Positions 5,061 to 5,802 of a stretch of 5,802 nt of DNA are shown here, piece by piece. Position 1 is the stretch's first letter. The number at the start of each line of letters is the position of its first letter. Position numbers and translations under genes: made by a program. The DNA lies in NCBI GenBank assembly GCA_947447315.1, contig CANFJD010000181.1:1-5802 (forward strand), written 5' to 3'. Below the pieces are notes generated by a model, which made no database searches, was not told the origin of the DNA, and saw only the letters and a program-made list of their open reading frames with translations. Source of the DNA: Fimbriimonadaceae bacterium. GTDB lineage: Bacteria; Armatimonadota; Fimbriimonadia; Fimbriimonadales; Fimbriimonadaceae.

Positions 5061-5802
5061 TTGCTAGAACTCCGCGGGATCAGTAAACGGTTCGGCGGAG
5101 TCGTGGCCCTCAATCAAGTGGACCTCACCCTGGCTCAGGGTGAGGTCCTCGCCGTAATTGGCGAAAACGGTGCCGGGAAATCCACCCTCATGAAGGTGAT
5201 TGGCGGCGTTCACCGGCAAGATGCGGGCACGGTGAGCCTCGACGGCCAACCCATCACGCTCCACGACCCCGCTCAAGCCCTGCGCCTTGGCATTCGCGTC
5301 ATCTACCAAGAGCTCTCCGCCATCGATAACCTCGATGTCGCCAGTAACCTGTTCCTCGGGTTCGAGAAACGAAAAGGCTTCTTCCTCGACGACCGCGCCA
5401 TGCAGGACCGTGCGGGTGAGATACTAAAGCGAATTGGTTTCGACATTCCGCCGACAACCCCCATCGCATCGCTTTCGGTTGCCCAGCGCCAATTGGTCGA
5501 AATTGCCCGTGCGCTCACGCTCGACGTCCGCGCCCTCATTCTCGACGAACCGACCAGCAGCCTTACCCCCGAGGAGGCCAAGAACCTGTTCCGCCTGATG
5601 CGAGACCTGAAGGCAGAAGGCGTCGGCATGATCTACATTTCCCACCGGCTGGATGAAGTCATCGAAGTCGCCGATCGCGTCACCGTTCTCCGCGATGGCC
5701 AAAACGCAGGCGAGCTAGCCAAGCATGAAATCACCGAACCGACCATGGTGCGCATGATGGTCGGCCGCGATCTCGAACCCGTCGTCCACCACCCCAAACC
5801 GC
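5061..5802 (+). CDS. Sugar ABC transporter ATP-binding protein (RbsA/MglA type), 3' end outside the window
   Basis: The first 247 residues of an ATPase that powers import of the sugar bound by the preceding lipoprotein. The first nucleotide-binding domain is complete: Walker A GENGAGKST (34-42), Q-loop Gln83 in IYQELS, the signature LSVAQRQ (138-144) that replaces LSGGQ in this subfamily, Walker B LILDEP (159-164), D-loop SSLT, and switch His195 in ISHRLDE. Family members are about 500 residues with two such domains, so roughly half the gene is missing to the right. The start is TTG at 5061: it follows the lipoprotein TAA with no gap, has GAGG (5050-5053) 7 nt upstream, and gives the normal N-terminus LELRGISKRFGGVVAL. 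The next candidate, a GTG within GGVVAL, would remove the first strand. Confidence 0.93.
   Translation, partial: MLELRGISKRFGGVVALNQVDLTLAQGEVLAVIGENGAGKSTLMKVIGGVHRQDAGTVSLDGQPITLHDPAQALRLGIRVIYQELSAIDNLDVASNLFLGFEKRKGFFLDDRAMQDRAGEILKRIGFDIPPTTPIASLSVAQRQLVEIARALTLDVRALILDEPTSSLTPEEAKNLFRLMRDLKAEGVGMIYISHRLDEVIEVADRVTVLRDGQNAGELAKHEITEPTMVRMMVGRDLEPVVHHPKP
5120..5148 (+). promoter_or_regulatory. Perfect 12-bp hairpin in the start of the ATPase gene
   Basis: GGACCTCACCCT (5120-5131) and AGGGTGAGGTCC (5137-5148) pair perfectly around GGCTC. The stem begins 59 nt after the TTG and spans codons 20-30 (VDLTLAQGEVL), a conserved stretch, so the pairing has been built with synonymous codons or by chance. 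Without an intergenic space, this is where an RNA element protecting the lipoprotein message or limiting ATPase output would have to sit. No T tract follows, so it is not an intrinsic terminator. Confidence 0.55.

Overview
The window looks like a bacterial chromosome segment from a moderately GC-rich Gram-negative-type organism. The evidence is a classical lipobox, Shine-Dalgarno sites and sigma-70-like promoter boxes. The style of the sugar-binding lipoprotein and the many small unrecognised secreted and membrane proteins would fit Armatimonadota or Planctomycetota, but this is an impression and not a placement. No tRNA, rRNA, CRISPR array, transposase or integrase is visible.

The left part (1-1580) is a small stress- or redox-type regulon. 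A two-gene minus-strand operon encodes an NTF2/SnoaL-like protein (588-968) and, overlapping it by one base, a DoxX-family membrane protein (121-588). It is transcribed divergently from a MarR-family regulator (1056-1526). The 87 bp between them hold a good minus-strand promoter whose spacer contains a perfect inverted repeat, the expected place for MarR control. Two strong hairpins at 27-78 probably end the minus operon.

The middle part (about 1580-3960) differs from its flanks: it is less GC-rich by hand-counted samples and its genes are unfamiliar. Two tightly linked plus-strand genes encode predicted exported proteins (1681-2094 and 2097-3038). They converge on two minus-strand genes for small membrane proteins (3638-3904, then 3233-3622). 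Between the converging pairs lies a chain of five perfect inverted repeats (3050-3250), and a 13-bp perfect stem sits inside one of the membrane-protein genes. This segment may be acquired DNA, or a junction in the assembly.

The right part (4062 to the end) starts a sugar ABC transporter operon: an RbsB-like substrate-binding lipoprotein (4062-5060), followed with no gap by the ATPase (5061 to beyond the window, TTG start). A perfect 12-bp hairpin lies in the first codons of the ATPase gene and could set different expression levels for the two proteins. The permease should lie just outside the window.

No clearly new defence or mobile system is demonstrated. The best leads are the hairpin chain, the coding-region hairpins, the MarR operator and the unknown middle genes.
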